A stretch of 64,000 nucleotides of DNA from Onishia taeanensis (GTDB lineage: Bacteria > Pseudomonadota > Gammaproteobacteria > Pseudomonadales > Halomonadaceae). This document shows, one piece after another, positions 1 through 9,097 of this stretch. The stretch is taken from NCBI RefSeq assembly GCF_013349955.1, contig NZ_JABVXC010000009.1, positions 62,001-126,000 on the forward strand, read 5' to 3'. A program made the position numbers and the translations under genes. Within the stretch, counting starts at the first letter, position 1. Every line of letters starts with the position of its first letter. Under the pieces are notes generated by a model that was given only the letters and a program-made list of their open reading frames with translations, was not told the origin of the DNA and did no database searches.

Positions 1-185
1 CGCGTCTAGATAAAGCTTAGCATCCATGCACTCATTGAACCGCAACAACGGATTGAACGGAAATCGCTTTGCGCTATTTGACGTCTAGCGCCGCTCAATG
101 AGGCATCCTTGTACCAGCGAACACATGGCGCCGCCTCGTACTCACTTATGGTAACCCAAGCTAGGACCCATATTATTGCGTTGGG

Positions 186-671
186 TCAATCGCGGAAATT
201 GTTGTACTGCAGAGCCAGATCCGGCCCCTGCTCGCTCTTGAGCAAGGCGATGGTTTGCTGCAGGTCATCACGTTTCTTACCCGTCACGCGCACCTTGTCG
301 CCTTGGATCTGGGCCTGGACCTTGAGCTTGGCATCCTTGATCTGCTTGACGATGGCCTTGCAGTCCGGCTGCTCGAGCCCCTGCTTCAGCTTGATTTCCT
401 GGCGGGCTTTGACACCGCTCAACTCAGGGTCCTGTTCATCCATGCAGCGGGCATCGATACCCCGTGCGATCAGCTTGGCACGCAGCACATCGACCATCTG
501 CTTGAGCTGAAAGTCGGCGTCGGCTTCGAGCGCGACAGTGTCGTCATTGAGCGTGAAGCTGGCATCGACGCCGCGGAAGTCGAAACGCGTCTGTACTTCG
601 CGATTGGCCTGATCCACGGCATTCATGGCTTCGTGCTTGTCAAACTCAGAGACGATATCGAAGGAGGGCAT
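186..671 (-). CDS. yajQ: YajQ family nucleotide-binding protein
   Basis: 161 aa, full length for the UPF0234/YajQ family (about 160 aa). The start [21 protein letters not shown] and the RFDFRG segment are hallmark sequences of the family, which folds as two small ferredoxin-like domains. Known members bind nucleotides or RNA; in Xanthomonas a YajQ protein is a cyclic-di-GMP effector that works with a LysR regulator. It is cytoplasmic, with no signal peptide. It stands alone, read leftward. The 185 bases downstream to the window edge show no gene or clear terminator. Family assignment is secure; the role in this organism is inference. Confidence 0.95.
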   Translation of the reverse strand: MPSFDIVSEFDKHEAMNAVDQANREVQTRFDFRGVDASFTLNDDTVALEADADFQLKQMVDVLRAKLIARGIDARCMDEQDPELSGVKARQEIKLKQGLEQPDCKAIVKQIKDAKLKVQAQIQGDKVRVTGKKRDDLQQTIALLKSEQGPDLALQYNNFRD

Positions 672-754
672 GAGACGTTCCTGAAGAAGTGGAAATGGAG
701 TGCGATTCTAGAGCACCGCGACGGGCATTTCACCCGTCGGCCTCGCTTCAATCA

Positions 755-1237
755 TCAGGCGTTGACCACTTGCCTCTTGTCAGCAGCCAGCAACGACTTC
801 TCCATCTGCCAGGCCGCGCAGCCATCGGCATAGTAGTCATCGAGCCAGCGCCGCAGCACGAAGCCCATTCGCCGATAGAGCGCCCGGGCACGTCGATTAT
901 CGGCCCGCACCTCGAGGGTTAGCCATTCACAACCAAGATCCCGCACCTCGCTTTCCAGCGTATCCAACAAACGCCGCCCAACGCCCTGCCCCTGAACCTC
1001 GGGATGCACGCAAAAGGAATAGAGCCTCGCCGCACGGCTGTTACGCCTCAACAGCAGGGTCGCATAGCCCACCAGTCGCTGTGCTTCATCCTCGGCCACC
1101 CAGGTGATGGCGTGAGCGCGGTTCAATAAGTGCCAAAGCTGGCGTCGGTTGAAGTGATCGGTCGTGAAACAGAGCTGTTCGAGCTGGCAGAGTGCTGCGA
1201 GGTCACCCGGCTGGGCCGGGCGCAACAGGGCGGTCAT
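755..1237 (-). CDS. GNAT family N-acetyltransferase (RimI-like)
   Basis: 160 aa from the ATG at 1237; an in-frame start 23 codons upstream exists but lacks an RBS, while AAGG lies about 11 bases before this ATG. The GNAT fold is clear: an acetyl-CoA loop VQGQGVGRRLLD, the beta4 segment YSFCVHPE, and the C-terminal NRRARALYRRMGF motif seen in RimI-like enzymes. It should transfer an acetyl group from acetyl-CoA to an amine, perhaps a protein N-terminus or a small peptide; the substrate is unknown. It diverges from the RimK-like ligase at 1410. In many proteobacteria a GNAT fused to a C39 peptidase neighbours that ligase, but the peptidase half is absent here. Confidence 0.85.
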   Translation of the reverse strand: MTALLRPAQPGDLAALCQLEQLCFTTDHFNRRQLWHLLNRAHAITWVAEDEAQRLVGYATLLLRRNSRAARLYSFCVHPEVQGQGVGRRLLDTLESEVRDLGCEWLTLEVRADNRRARALYRRMGFVLRRWLDDYYADGCAAWQMEKSLLAADKRQVVNA

Positions 1238-1409
1238 GTCGATGGGTACCTTGAGGATGTAACGAGGATTCTGCGATGCATGTAACCCAGTGTCACCGCC
1301 TTGCATGATGAATTTATTTCACCATATCCGCATATTGTCTTGATCTGCCTGCACGCGCATGCTGATCGCCAGGAATTGCCTTTTGGCCGAGCTCAAGGAG
1401 AGCCCTTCA

Positions 1410-2924
1410 ATGCCTCTGCAAATCGTCGTCGACCGTCTCATCGACTGGCGCCCCTACTTTCCAAGCGACGACCTGATCACGGCCGATGACTACCTGGCAG
1501 AGGCGCGGCCAGCGCAGGCCCTGAACCAGACCCCGGAAAAGGAACAAGAGCAGGATGCGGCCACTCATGTCATCAACCTGTCCGGTGAACTCGACTACCT
1601 GGAGAGTGGCTATTATGTATCGCTGCTCGCGCAAGCCCGCGGCCAGCGAGTGCTACCCAGCGTCGAAACGCTCAACCAACTGTCGCGCAAGGCACTGGTC
1701 GATCTGCAGCTCGAAGCCCTGAGCCCCCTGCTCAATGAGCTGGCCCGGCGCGGCTCTCTGACCGGCGACAGTATCACCCTGCGCGTGATGTTTGGTGAGT
1801 GCCTGCAACCTGGGCTATCAAAGCTTGCCCGCAAGCTCTTCGAGCGCCTGCCCTGCCCGCTGCTCGAGGCGCGCTTCACGCGGCGCCAGGATCTGTGGCG
1901 GCTGTCACGGCTCAAGCCATTGCGGCTCACCGCGCTCAGTCAAGAAGAGCAAGATCTGTTCGCCAGCGCCTTGAATCGGCACTCGCGCAAGGTCTGGCGC
2001 ACCCCTAAGGCCCGCCGGCGCTATCGCTTCGACCTGGCCATGCTGGTCGACCCCCAGGAGGCCCTGCCTCCCAGCAACCGCGGTGCGCTCAAGGAATTCA
2101 TTCGTGCCGGACGCAAGCTGGGCATCGATGTCTCGCTGATCACCAAGCGTGACGCGGGCCGCCTGGCCGAGTTCGACGGGCTCTTCATCCGGGAAACCAC
2201 CAGCCTCGACCACCACACCTATCGTATGGCGCGATGCGCCGAGCATGAGGGCCTGGTGGTCATCGATGACCCACGCTCGATCCTGCGCTGCACCAACAAG
2301 GTGTATTTGCATACCCTGCTGCGGGCAAGAGGCATCGCCACTCCCGAAGGCGTGCTGCTAAATCGCAGCGACCTTCCGCGGCTGGCGGAAAAAGCGGCGG
2401 GGCTCAGCTTCCCCATGGTACTCAAGGTGCCCGACGGCTCCTTCTCGCGGGGCATCGTCAAGATCGTTTCCGCCGAGGCGCTATTGCCCGAGGCCGAGCG
2501 GCTATTCGCCTCCTCGGCCCTGCTGTTGCTACAGGAATGGCTGCCCACCGACTTCGACTGGCGCATCGGCGTGCTCGACGGCCAGCCGCTGTTCGCCAGC
2601 CGCTACTACATGGCCCGAGGTCACTGGCAGATCTACGACCACTCCAAGGGCAAGGCCAGAAGCGGCGGCTTCAGCACGCACGCTCCCGAGGACGTGCCCG
2701 CCGCCGTCATCAAGGCGGCGCTCAAATCGACCCGGCTGATCGGCAACGGCCTGTATGGCGTCGACTTGAAGCAAGTCGGCGACCGGGTAGTCGTTATCGA
2801 GATCAACGACAACCCCAACATCGACACCGGCGTGGAAGATACCCTGCTGGGGCGAGCGCTCTATAGCCGAATCCTCGAGGTGTTCCTCAAGCGCATGGAG
2901 GCCAACCGTCGCGTCGGCGCTTGA
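1410..2924 (+). CDS. RimK-like ATP-grasp ligase with N-terminal extension
   Basis: 504 aa starting at ATG 1410, which has AAGGAG 9 bases upstream. The C-terminal half (about residues 270-500) is an ATP-grasp domain: RCTNKVYLHTLL, FPMVLKVPDGSFSRGIVKI as the nucleotide-binding segment, and VVIEINDNPNIDTG as the metal-binding EIN-N motif. The N-terminal half is the RimK-like ATP-grasp N-terminal domain. The family forms amide bonds between a carboxylate (acyl-phosphate intermediate) and an amine, likely on a peptide; the actual substrate is unknown. It diverges from the GNAT gene at 755-1237. It differs from the true RimK at 48076, which is only 302 aa. Confidence 0.85.
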   Translation: MPLQIVVDRLIDWRPYFPSDDLITADDYLAEARPAQALNQTPEKEQEQDAATHVINLSGELDYLESGYYVSLLAQARGQRVLPSVETLNQLSRKALVDLQLEALSPLLNELARRGSLTGDSITLRVMFGECLQPGLSKLARKLFERLPCPLLEARFTRRQDLWRLSRLKPLRLTALSQEEQDLFASALNRHSRKVWRTPKARRRYRFDLAMLVDPQEALPPSNRGALKEFIRAGRKLGIDVSLITKRDAGRLAEFDGLFIRETTSLDHHTYRMARCAEHEGLVVIDDPRSILRCTNKVYLHTLLRARGIATPEGVLLNRSDLPRLAEKAAGLSFPMVLKVPDGSFSRGIVKIVSAEALLPEAERLFASSALLLLQEWLPTDFDWRIGVLDGQPLFASRYYMARGHWQIYDHSKGKARSGGFSTHAPEDVPAAVIKAALKSTRLIGNGLYGVDLKQVGDRVVVIEINDNPNIDTGVEDTLLGRALYSRILEVFLKRMEANRRVGA

Positions 2925-3009
2925 GGCAACGGCTGCTAGAATGGGCGTCTTTTGCCCTAGACCCATATGTTTAAGGCCCGTCTACCAATCCCGTCAAGGA
3001 AAGCCCCGC

Positions 3010-3402
3010 ATGACCGACACTTCGTCTACCCAGACGCTGCTACGTCATTACCTGGTGCAGGTCGCTCGCCAGGGCCAGACCGTCACCTACCGCCAGGCCT
3101 GTGAAGCCCTGGGGCTATCTCCACCCGGCATGATCCAGGCCCTGGCGCGGCTATTGGAAGACAGTATGCGTGATGACGCGGCGGCCGATCGCCCCTTCCT
3201 GGCCGTCCTGGTCGTCAGCCAATCCAGAGAGCGCCGAGGCATGCCGGCGCCTGGCTTTTTCGATGAGGCCCGCCGTTTGGGACGCCTCACAAGCGAGGTG
3301 CAAGGCGATGGGGAAACAGAGTCCAGCGACCCGGTGGGAAGTGAGGCCGCCAGGCGCTTTCACGAGCAGGAACTGGCGGCCGCGCTAGCGCACTATGGTT
3401 GA
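3010..3402 (+). CDS. Conserved hypothetical protein, 130 aa
   Basis: Begins at ATG 3010, preceded by AAGGAAAG. It is predicted cytoplasmic, with no signal peptide or membrane segment. The N-terminal half (TYRQACEALGLSPPGMIQALARLLEDSM) reads as a helix-turn-helix-like helical region, followed by a strand-rich RPFLAVLVVSQSRERRGMPAPGFFDEARRLGR stretch. The AVLVVS and PGFFDEARRLGR pieces resemble proteins annotated only as hypothetical in Halomonas relatives. It lies 85 bases after the ATP-grasp gene on the same strand, so co-transcription is possible. I do not recognise a function. Confidence 0.7.
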   Translation: MTDTSSTQTLLRHYLVQVARQGQTVTYRQACEALGLSPPGMIQALARLLEDSMRDDAAADRPFLAVLVVSQSRERRGMPAPGFFDEARRLGRLTSEVQGDGETESSDPVGSEAARRFHEQELAAALAHYG

Positions 3403-3431
3403 GTAGAGGCTGAAACAGGCTGGCAGTCGCA

Positions 3432-4274
3432 TCACGCGACCTGGATTTCGTAGCCGGTAAACTTGCGCAGGTTGATGACGCCGGTATCGAGGATCAGGTA
3501 CTGGCCCTTGAGCCCCATCAGGGTGCCTTCAACCTCGGCGACCTTGTCGAAGTTGTGGGACACGATCTTGCGCGGGAACTCGAGCACCGGGTAATCGAGG
3601 TGGCGAGGCGCATCATCCAGCACGCGGATGGCATCAGCGCCGAAACGCTCGCGCAAGCTGCCAAGCCCGCCCTCGAGCTTGGCCAACAGCCGATCACGCT
3701 CGCCGACCAGATCCATCGGCTCAACGTCGCCCTTGAGCATCGCGCGCCAGTTGGTGCGGTCGCTGACTTCTTCCTTGAACAGCATCTCGACGAAGCCGGA
3801 CTGCTGGCGAGTGTCGACCTCGAGAATCGGCAGCGCCTGGATGGCGCCCTGATCGAGCCAACGAGTCGGCACCTGGGTACGCCGGGTGATGCCCACCTTG
3901 AGCCCCGATGAGTTGGCCAGATAGACCACATGGGGCTGGAAGCAGTGACGCTCGCCCCATTCCGGCTCGCGGCAGGTGCCGGCGAAGAAGTGGCAGGTCT
4001 CAGGCTTCATGATGCAGGTATCGCAGCTGGCCAGGCGCTTGAAGCAGGGGTAACAGTGGCCCTGGGCGAAGCTTTTCTTGGTGGCTCGGCCGCAGTTCGT
4101 GCAGGCAATGGCGCCGGTCCAGCTAAGCCGCAACGGCTGCCCCAAGCGCGCATTGAGGGGCAGGCGCCTCTCATCGAGGCACAATGCGTAATCCGCCGCC
4201 TCCCCCGCCTTTCCCGGCGAGATGGCCATCTTGCTCAGGCAACCGCGAGCGGCGGTGTCGATCAATTCACCCAC
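3432..4274 (-). CDS. DUF2797 family protein
   Basis: 280 aa using GTG 4274, which overlaps the end of yeaC and has GAGGAA about 10 bases upstream. An ATG at about residue 16 is an alternative, and the open frame runs further upstream inside yeaC without a credible RBS. The N-terminal part has Cys pairs that look like zinc ligands: CTNCG, CYPCFKRLASCDTC and CREPEWGERHCF. The family is uncharacterised; its core (VYLANSSGLKVGITRRTQVPTRWLDQGA) recalls a GIY-YIG-like strand-helix arrangement, which is inference. The overlap with yeaC suggests translational coupling. Confidence 0.85.
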   Translation of the reverse strand: MGELIDTAARGCLSKMAISPGKAGEAADYALCLDERRLPLNARLGQPLRLSWTGAIACTNCGRATKKSFAQGHCYPCFKRLASCDTCIMKPETCHFFAGTCREPEWGERHCFQPHVVYLANSSGLKVGITRRTQVPTRWLDQGAIQALPILEVDTRQQSGFVEMLFKEEVSDRTNWRAMLKGDVEPMDLVGERDRLLAKLEGGLGSLRERFGADAIRVLDDAPRHLDYPVLEFPRKIVSHNFDKVAEVEGTLMGLKGQYLILDTGVINLRKFTGYEIQVA

Positions 4275-4543
4275 TTGAGGCTTTCCTCGCCGTTGCTGGC
4301 ACTCCCCTGAGCACTGTCGGCATCGCTGCCACAGCTGGTGCGATCCAGATAGCCGACCCGCTGGTCGGGAGACACGCCATGCTCGGCCTCGTACTTGATC
4401 ACGGCCTCGAGGCACAGCTCGACCTGCTCGGCGCTCAGCACTCGCCCGTCGGGCCATTTGCGCAGCGACACCGCCTGCTTGAGGCTTTCGTAGATGGCCG
4501 GCGTCATCTGCTGGACCATCTTGTCGAAGGTCATCTCGCTCAT
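4262..4543 (-). CDS. yeaC: YeaC family protein (DUF1315)
   Basis: 93 aa, matching the usual size of the DUF1315/YeaC family. MTPAIYESLKQAVSLRKWPDG and LSAEQVELCLEAVIKYE are family-typical; the Ser/Asp-rich tail is variable. Small, cytoplasmic, function unknown. Its last codons overlap the GTG of the DUF2797 gene, a pairing also seen in pseudomonads. The start ATG 4543 is preceded by AAGGAAG. Confidence 0.9.
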   Translation of the reverse strand: MSEMTFDKMVQQMTPAIYESLKQAVSLRKWPDGRVLSAEQVELCLEAVIKYEAEHGVSPDQRVGYLDRTSCGSDADSAQGSASNGEESLKWVN

Positions 4544-4585
4544 TTCAGTCTTCCTTTAGTGACATGGGATGTCATCACCATCGCA

Positions 4586-5437
4586 TCAGGCCCTGCGGGC
4601 ACGGCGCGCATCATACCAGCCCAGCGCCAGGCCCACGACCAGGCCACCGAGATGGGCCTCATTGGCCACGTTGCCGAACCCGACCATGCCGGCCATCTCG
4701 GTCATGGTGAAGACCATCCAGCCCAGCATGAATACCACCAGCATCTGAGGGACGAAGAAGCCACTGCTGGGCGCGAGCCGCGACATCAGCCAGACGTAGC
4801 CAAGCAGCGCATAGACCACCCCGGACATACCGCCGAACAGCACCGTGCCGGTGGCGTACTGGGCCAGGTTGCCGACGATGGCGCTGACGATCGTCACGAC
4901 CAGCATCAGCTTGCCGCCGCGCAGCGCCTCGATCTGGCGGCCGAAATACCACAGCCACAGCAAATTGAAGACCAAGTGCATCCAGCCGAAGTGCAAAAGA
5001 GCCGGCGAGAACAGTCGCCACACCTGCCCGGAGCCCAGGGTGTCGGCCAGGGTGCCCAGACTCAGGCTGCCGCCCGCCACGGCCACCGGCACGATGGTCA
5101 ACATGGCCACCACGATATCGCCAAGTAGCGCCATCAGGCCAAACACGACCAGACAAGCCGCCAGCAAGCTGGCGGTCACCGGCGCCAGGGCGAAGGGGCG
5201 CAACAGCGGCGATGCATTGAGCTTAGTGCGGGCCACTTGGCCGCTTGGCATCAGCGACTCGCCGCGTTTCCAGCGCTCCAGCAGCTCCGTGAGCGCATCC
5301 AACTGAGCAGGGTCCGCAAGCCACAGGGTGTAGCCCTCTTCGTTTTCGGTGAAACGATGGCCGATGTGGTGAGCCCAAAGTGCTTGGCGCAGGTCACGGG
5401 TATCGGTGTCTCGGGGCAGCATGAGCACCTTCAACAT
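4586..5437 (-). CDS. glpG: Rhomboid intramembrane serine protease GlpG
   Basis: 283 aa from ATG 5437 (AAGGAA upstream). Residues 1-60 form the cytoplasmic N-terminal GlpG domain (LPRDTDTRDLRQALWAHHIG). Six membrane segments follow from about residue 86. Catalytic elements are visible: Ser205 in GGMSG, His262 in NEAHLGG, and the HxxxN motif His154-Asn158. The enzyme cleaves membrane proteins within the bilayer. Despite the name it is not linked here with the glp operon at 9-18.6 kb. It is the last gene before a leftward terminator-containing gap and runs towards yeaC. Confidence 0.95.
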   Translation of the reverse strand: MLKVLMLPRDTDTRDLRQALWAHHIGHRFTENEEGYTLWLADPAQLDALTELLERWKRGESLMPSGQVARTKLNASPLLRPFALAPVTASLLAACLVVFGLMALLGDIVVAMLTIVPVAVAGGSLSLGTLADTLGSGQVWRLFSPALLHFGWMHLVFNLLWLWYFGRQIEALRGGKLMLVVTIVSAIVGNLAQYATGTVLFGGMSGVVYALLGYVWLMSRLAPSSGFFVPQMLVVFMLGWMVFTMTEMAGMVGFGNVANEAHLGGLVVGLALGWYDARRARRA

Positions 5438-5519
5438 GCGGGGTTCCTTTTCATGCCGATATGAATGGGGGCATACGCCACAAGAGGCGTCCAGGCGCCA
5501 GTGTAACGAATTCCACAAA

Positions 5520-5548
5520 GAAAAATCCGGCGGAGGGGGCCGCCGGAT
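5520..5548 (-). terminator. Rho-independent terminator
   Basis: Inverted repeat ATCCGGCGG / CCGCCGGAT (9 bp stem, 6-base loop). On the minus strand it is followed by TTTTTC, so it should end leftward transcription of the nadK-phosphatase unit about 135 bases downstream of its stop at 5683. Confidence 0.8.
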
Positions 5549-5682
5549 AAGAGCAAGGGATCATTCAAGGGAACACCATTGAGATGCGCCTGCCGGTAAG
5601 AAGTTCATGCGTTTTGCCTAAAATAATGTAAAAGTTTGTTTTCTTAGCGTGACGAATTGTTTGAAGTAATGATCTCGACCGT

Positions 5683-6678
5683 TCAATCGAAGTCAATCTC
5701 CCAGGGCCGCGGCATCGCCTGCTCATCCCTGGGTACCTTGAGCCAAACGAAGTGGTTGGCATCCAGTCGCGTTTCACCACTCCAGCGATAGGCCACCAGG
5801 CGGCCAAACTTCACCGCACTGTAATCGAGGCAGGCCACGTTGGGCGCCGGCAATGCCGGGATGCCCTCGCACCAGTAGTGGCCGATAAACAGCGGCGGCT
5901 CATCGGGCCCGTAGTAGCTCAGCCGATCACGCTCGCTCGCGCTCAACGCTCGGAGCTCCAGGTCGCCAGGCAGGTTATCCGGCTGGAAGACCACATCGCC
6001 ATAGGTCTGAGGCTCCTTGGCCCAGAAGTGGGTGCGAAAGCTGCGGCGCCGGAAACCGTCTCCTGAGTGAATCTCCAGGTTATCGGGCAGCACGAGGTGG
6101 CTGCCACGGGTCAGTCGATCCATGATCGCAAACGCCTTGGTGCCCCGCACCGCCGACGCCTGCAGGAAGGCATCATCCATGCGCCCGTCTGGGTGGTCGC
6201 GGCGAAAGGCGTCGATCAACGCCTGATCCCAGCAGGCGTGAACCACTCGCAGGCCATCACGCTCGAGGAACAGCGGAATCTGCATGAACCAAGCCAAGGT
6301 ATCGTCCCACTCGTTCAGGTGATCGCTGTACTGCTCGAGGGTGTCCTTGATGATGCGGTTATGACGGGGGGTATGGGCTCGCAGGAAACCACCCTCGGGG
6401 TCACGCCGGCAATACGCCAGGGCGTTGTATTCGTGATTGCCCAAGACAATATGCGCCTCGCCGGCCTCGACCATACGTCGAGCAATAGTCACCGCCAGGC
6501 GGATGCGCGGGCCTCGATCGATCAAATCGCCGAGGAAGATCACCCGCCGACGAGGATGGCGATAGACGCCCCGCCGCCGGTGATAGCCGAGTTTCTCGAG
6601 CAGCGCGGCCAGGGTGGCGCCGCAGCCGTGCACGTCGCCGATCAGGTCATAGCCTTCGATGCCATCGCTCATGGTCAT
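5683..6678 (-). CDS. PPP-type metallophosphoesterase
   Basis: 331 aa. The N-terminal calcineurin-like domain has all the signature blocks: GDVHG (near residue 14), GDLIDRG (near 51) and GNHE (near 81), which bind a two-metal centre. A second start, ATG 6672, is two codons in. The remaining half (residues 150-331) is longer than in PrpA/PphA-type phosphatases and contains IGHYWCEG and VACLDYSAVKFGRLVAYRW, resembling the PrpE-like bacterial phosphatases. The substrate could be a phosphoprotein or a nucleotide and cannot be set from sequence. It starts one base after the nadK stop, so the two genes are coupled. Confidence 0.88.
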   Translation of the reverse strand: MTMSDGIEGYDLIGDVHGCGATLAALLEKLGYHRRRGVYRHPRRRVIFLGDLIDRGPRIRLAVTIARRMVEAGEAHIVLGNHEYNALAYCRRDPEGGFLRAHTPRHNRIIKDTLEQYSDHLNEWDDTLAWFMQIPLFLERDGLRVVHACWDQALIDAFRRDHPDGRMDDAFLQASAVRGTKAFAIMDRLTRGSHLVLPDNLEIHSGDGFRRRSFRTHFWAKEPQTYGDVVFQPDNLPGDLELRALSASERDRLSYYGPDEPPLFIGHYWCEGIPALPAPNVACLDYSAVKFGRLVAYRWSGETRLDANHFVWLKVPRDEQAMPRPWEIDFD

Positions 6679-6679
6679 C

Positions 6680-7561
<882 letters not shown>

Positions 7562-7634
7562 GCGTGCTCCCGCCTCATCGAGCCGCCATTATGCGGACTC
7601 CCGTCGGGAGCGGCAAACCGGCCGGCAGCTGACC

Positions 7635-8513
7635 TCAAGCCAGCGGTGAGACCGGCAGGCGACGACGGCGCACCCACCACTCGTTGATGAACAGCGACGC
7701 CACGAGGATAGCCCCGCCCAGCGCCAGGCGCGACAGATCGGCATCCCGGTTCCAGAGCACCAGGTTGACTAGCAGCCCCGCCGGCACCAGCGCATTGTTC
7801 ATGATGGCCAGCGCCCCCGCATCGACCCGGGTCGCTCCCTTGTTCCACAGGAAATAGCCGAGCCCGGAGGCGACCAGGCCAAGCCACGCCAGCACGCCCC
7901 ACTGCAGACCGGTGGAAGGCAGCTTGGCAGGATTGCCGAACAGTGCGAAGGCCACGACCACCAGCGCCAGCGCGCCCAGATAGAACCAGCCGAAGATGCT
8001 GTATTGGGGCACATCATCTTCCAGACGCACCGCCAGGTGACGGTAGGCCACCTGACCCAGCGCGAAGCACAGGTTGGCGCCCTGCACCACCAGGAACCCC
8101 AGCCAGAAACCGCTATCCACCCCCTGGTAGCGAATCACCGCCGCACCGATCACGGCAAGCAAGGCACTGAGCAGGTAGAATGGGGTGAACCGCCCGGCCA
8201 GGACATCGTCGATCAGGGTGACGTAGAGCGGCGTAAAGATGGTGAACAGCAGCACCTCCGGCACCGACAGCAGCAGAAACGACTGATAGAAGAAGATGTA
8301 CATCAGCCCCAGTTGCACGGCGCCGATCGCCATCAGCGCCAGCTTGTGGCGATTCGCCAGCAACCGGGGCTTGAGAAACGGCAAGAACACCAGCGTTGCC
8401 AGCACGATGCGCACCAGCACCGCGAAGTAGCTGTCGACCTGACCGGACAAATAGGCGCCGATCAACGAGAACGAAAACGCCCACAGGGCCGTGACGCCCA
8501 CAAGATAGCCCAT
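7635..8513 (-). CDS. EamA/DMT family transporter
   Basis: 292 aa with about ten hydrophobic segments in two EamA repeats (residues 1-130 and 145-280), the DMT superfamily arrangement. It starts at MGYLVGVTALWAFSFSLIGAYLSG. Members export amino acids or other metabolites, or act as permeases; the substrate cannot be predicted. A short gap (73 bases) separates it from nadK, so it may head the same leftward unit. It diverges from the DUF6314 gene with only 25 bases between starts. Confidence 0.88.
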   Translation of the reverse strand: MGYLVGVTALWAFSFSLIGAYLSGQVDSYFAVLVRIVLATLVFLPFLKPRLLANRHKLALMAIGAVQLGLMYIFFYQSFLLLSVPEVLLFTIFTPLYVTLIDDVLAGRFTPFYLLSALLAVIGAAVIRYQGVDSGFWLGFLVVQGANLCFALGQVAYRHLAVRLEDDVPQYSIFGWFYLGALALVVVAFALFGNPAKLPSTGLQWGVLAWLGLVASGLGYFLWNKGATRVDAGALAIMNNALVPAGLLVNLVLWNRDADLSRLALGGAILVASLFINEWWVRRRRLPVSPLA

Positions 8514-8538
8514 TGGTTAACTCCACAAGGATAGAAAG

Positions 8539-9012
8539 TTGACAAGCATTATACGCGTACGCGCCCTGCTACCAACCATCACTCGTCTGAAATTTTCCTC
8601 TCGCTCCGGCACGGCCTCGCAGTGCGATTGGTCCGGTGAAGGATCTGGTAGCGTCACGGTGAGCGAAGACGACCAGGCACGCTGCTTACATGTACGCTTC
8701 CATGAAGAGGGCCACTTCGCGCTCGCCGGACAATCCCAGGAATTGGCGTTTCGCAATGTCTATCGTTGGGAGTTGGAGGAGGACCGCTTGCGCCTCTTCC
8801 ATGAGCGACGCGGTCGAGAAGCCGCCGTCTGGCTGTTCGACCTGGTCGAGGCCCAGGATGGCAACGGACTGGTGGCCGCCGAGGCGCATCTATGTGGCGA
8901 AGATCGCTACACGGCTCGGCTGGAGATCAACACCGACGGCTTCTCGCTCGACTGGCGCATCCAGGGCCCGCGCAAGGACGAAGCGATCGCCTACCGCTAT
9001 TTCGTTAGCTGA
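8539..9012 (+). CDS. DUF6314-like protein
   Basis: 157 aa if the TTG at 8539 is used; no in-frame ATG exists, so the exact start is uncertain. The C-terminal two thirds carry a likely family pattern: FRNVYRWELEEDRLRLFHER, AEAHLCGEDRYTARLEI and DWRIQGPRKDEAIAYRYF, which match what I recall of the DUF6314 lipocalin-like fold. Soluble, with no export signal. Function unknown. It diverges from the transporter gene and ends 86 bases before the tail of glpD. Confidence 0.7.
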   Translation: MTSIIRVRALLPTITRLKFSSRSGTASQCDWSGEGSGSVTVSEDDQARCLHVRFHEEGHFALAGQSQELAFRNVYRWELEEDRLRLFHERRGREAAVWLFDLVEAQDGNGLVAAEAHLCGEDRYTARLEINTDGFSLDWRIQGPRKDEAIAYRYFVS

Positions 9013-9097
9013 GCCCATCCGCCCTCGCCGGCTATCTAGACTGGTTATCTAAAACGACTCTATAGACCAACTCACTACCCCGTTTGCTATGACGGTC

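Noticed and set aside
1-185. Possible partial gene at the left edge
   Set aside because: No frame with family resemblance reaches the edge; AT-rich sequence is more consistent with an intergenic region.
4275-4457. Upstream extension of the DUF2797 gene
   Set aside because: The extra 61 residues are Arg-rich read-through of the yeaC region in another frame; GTG 4274 with GAGGAA upstream fits the family start.
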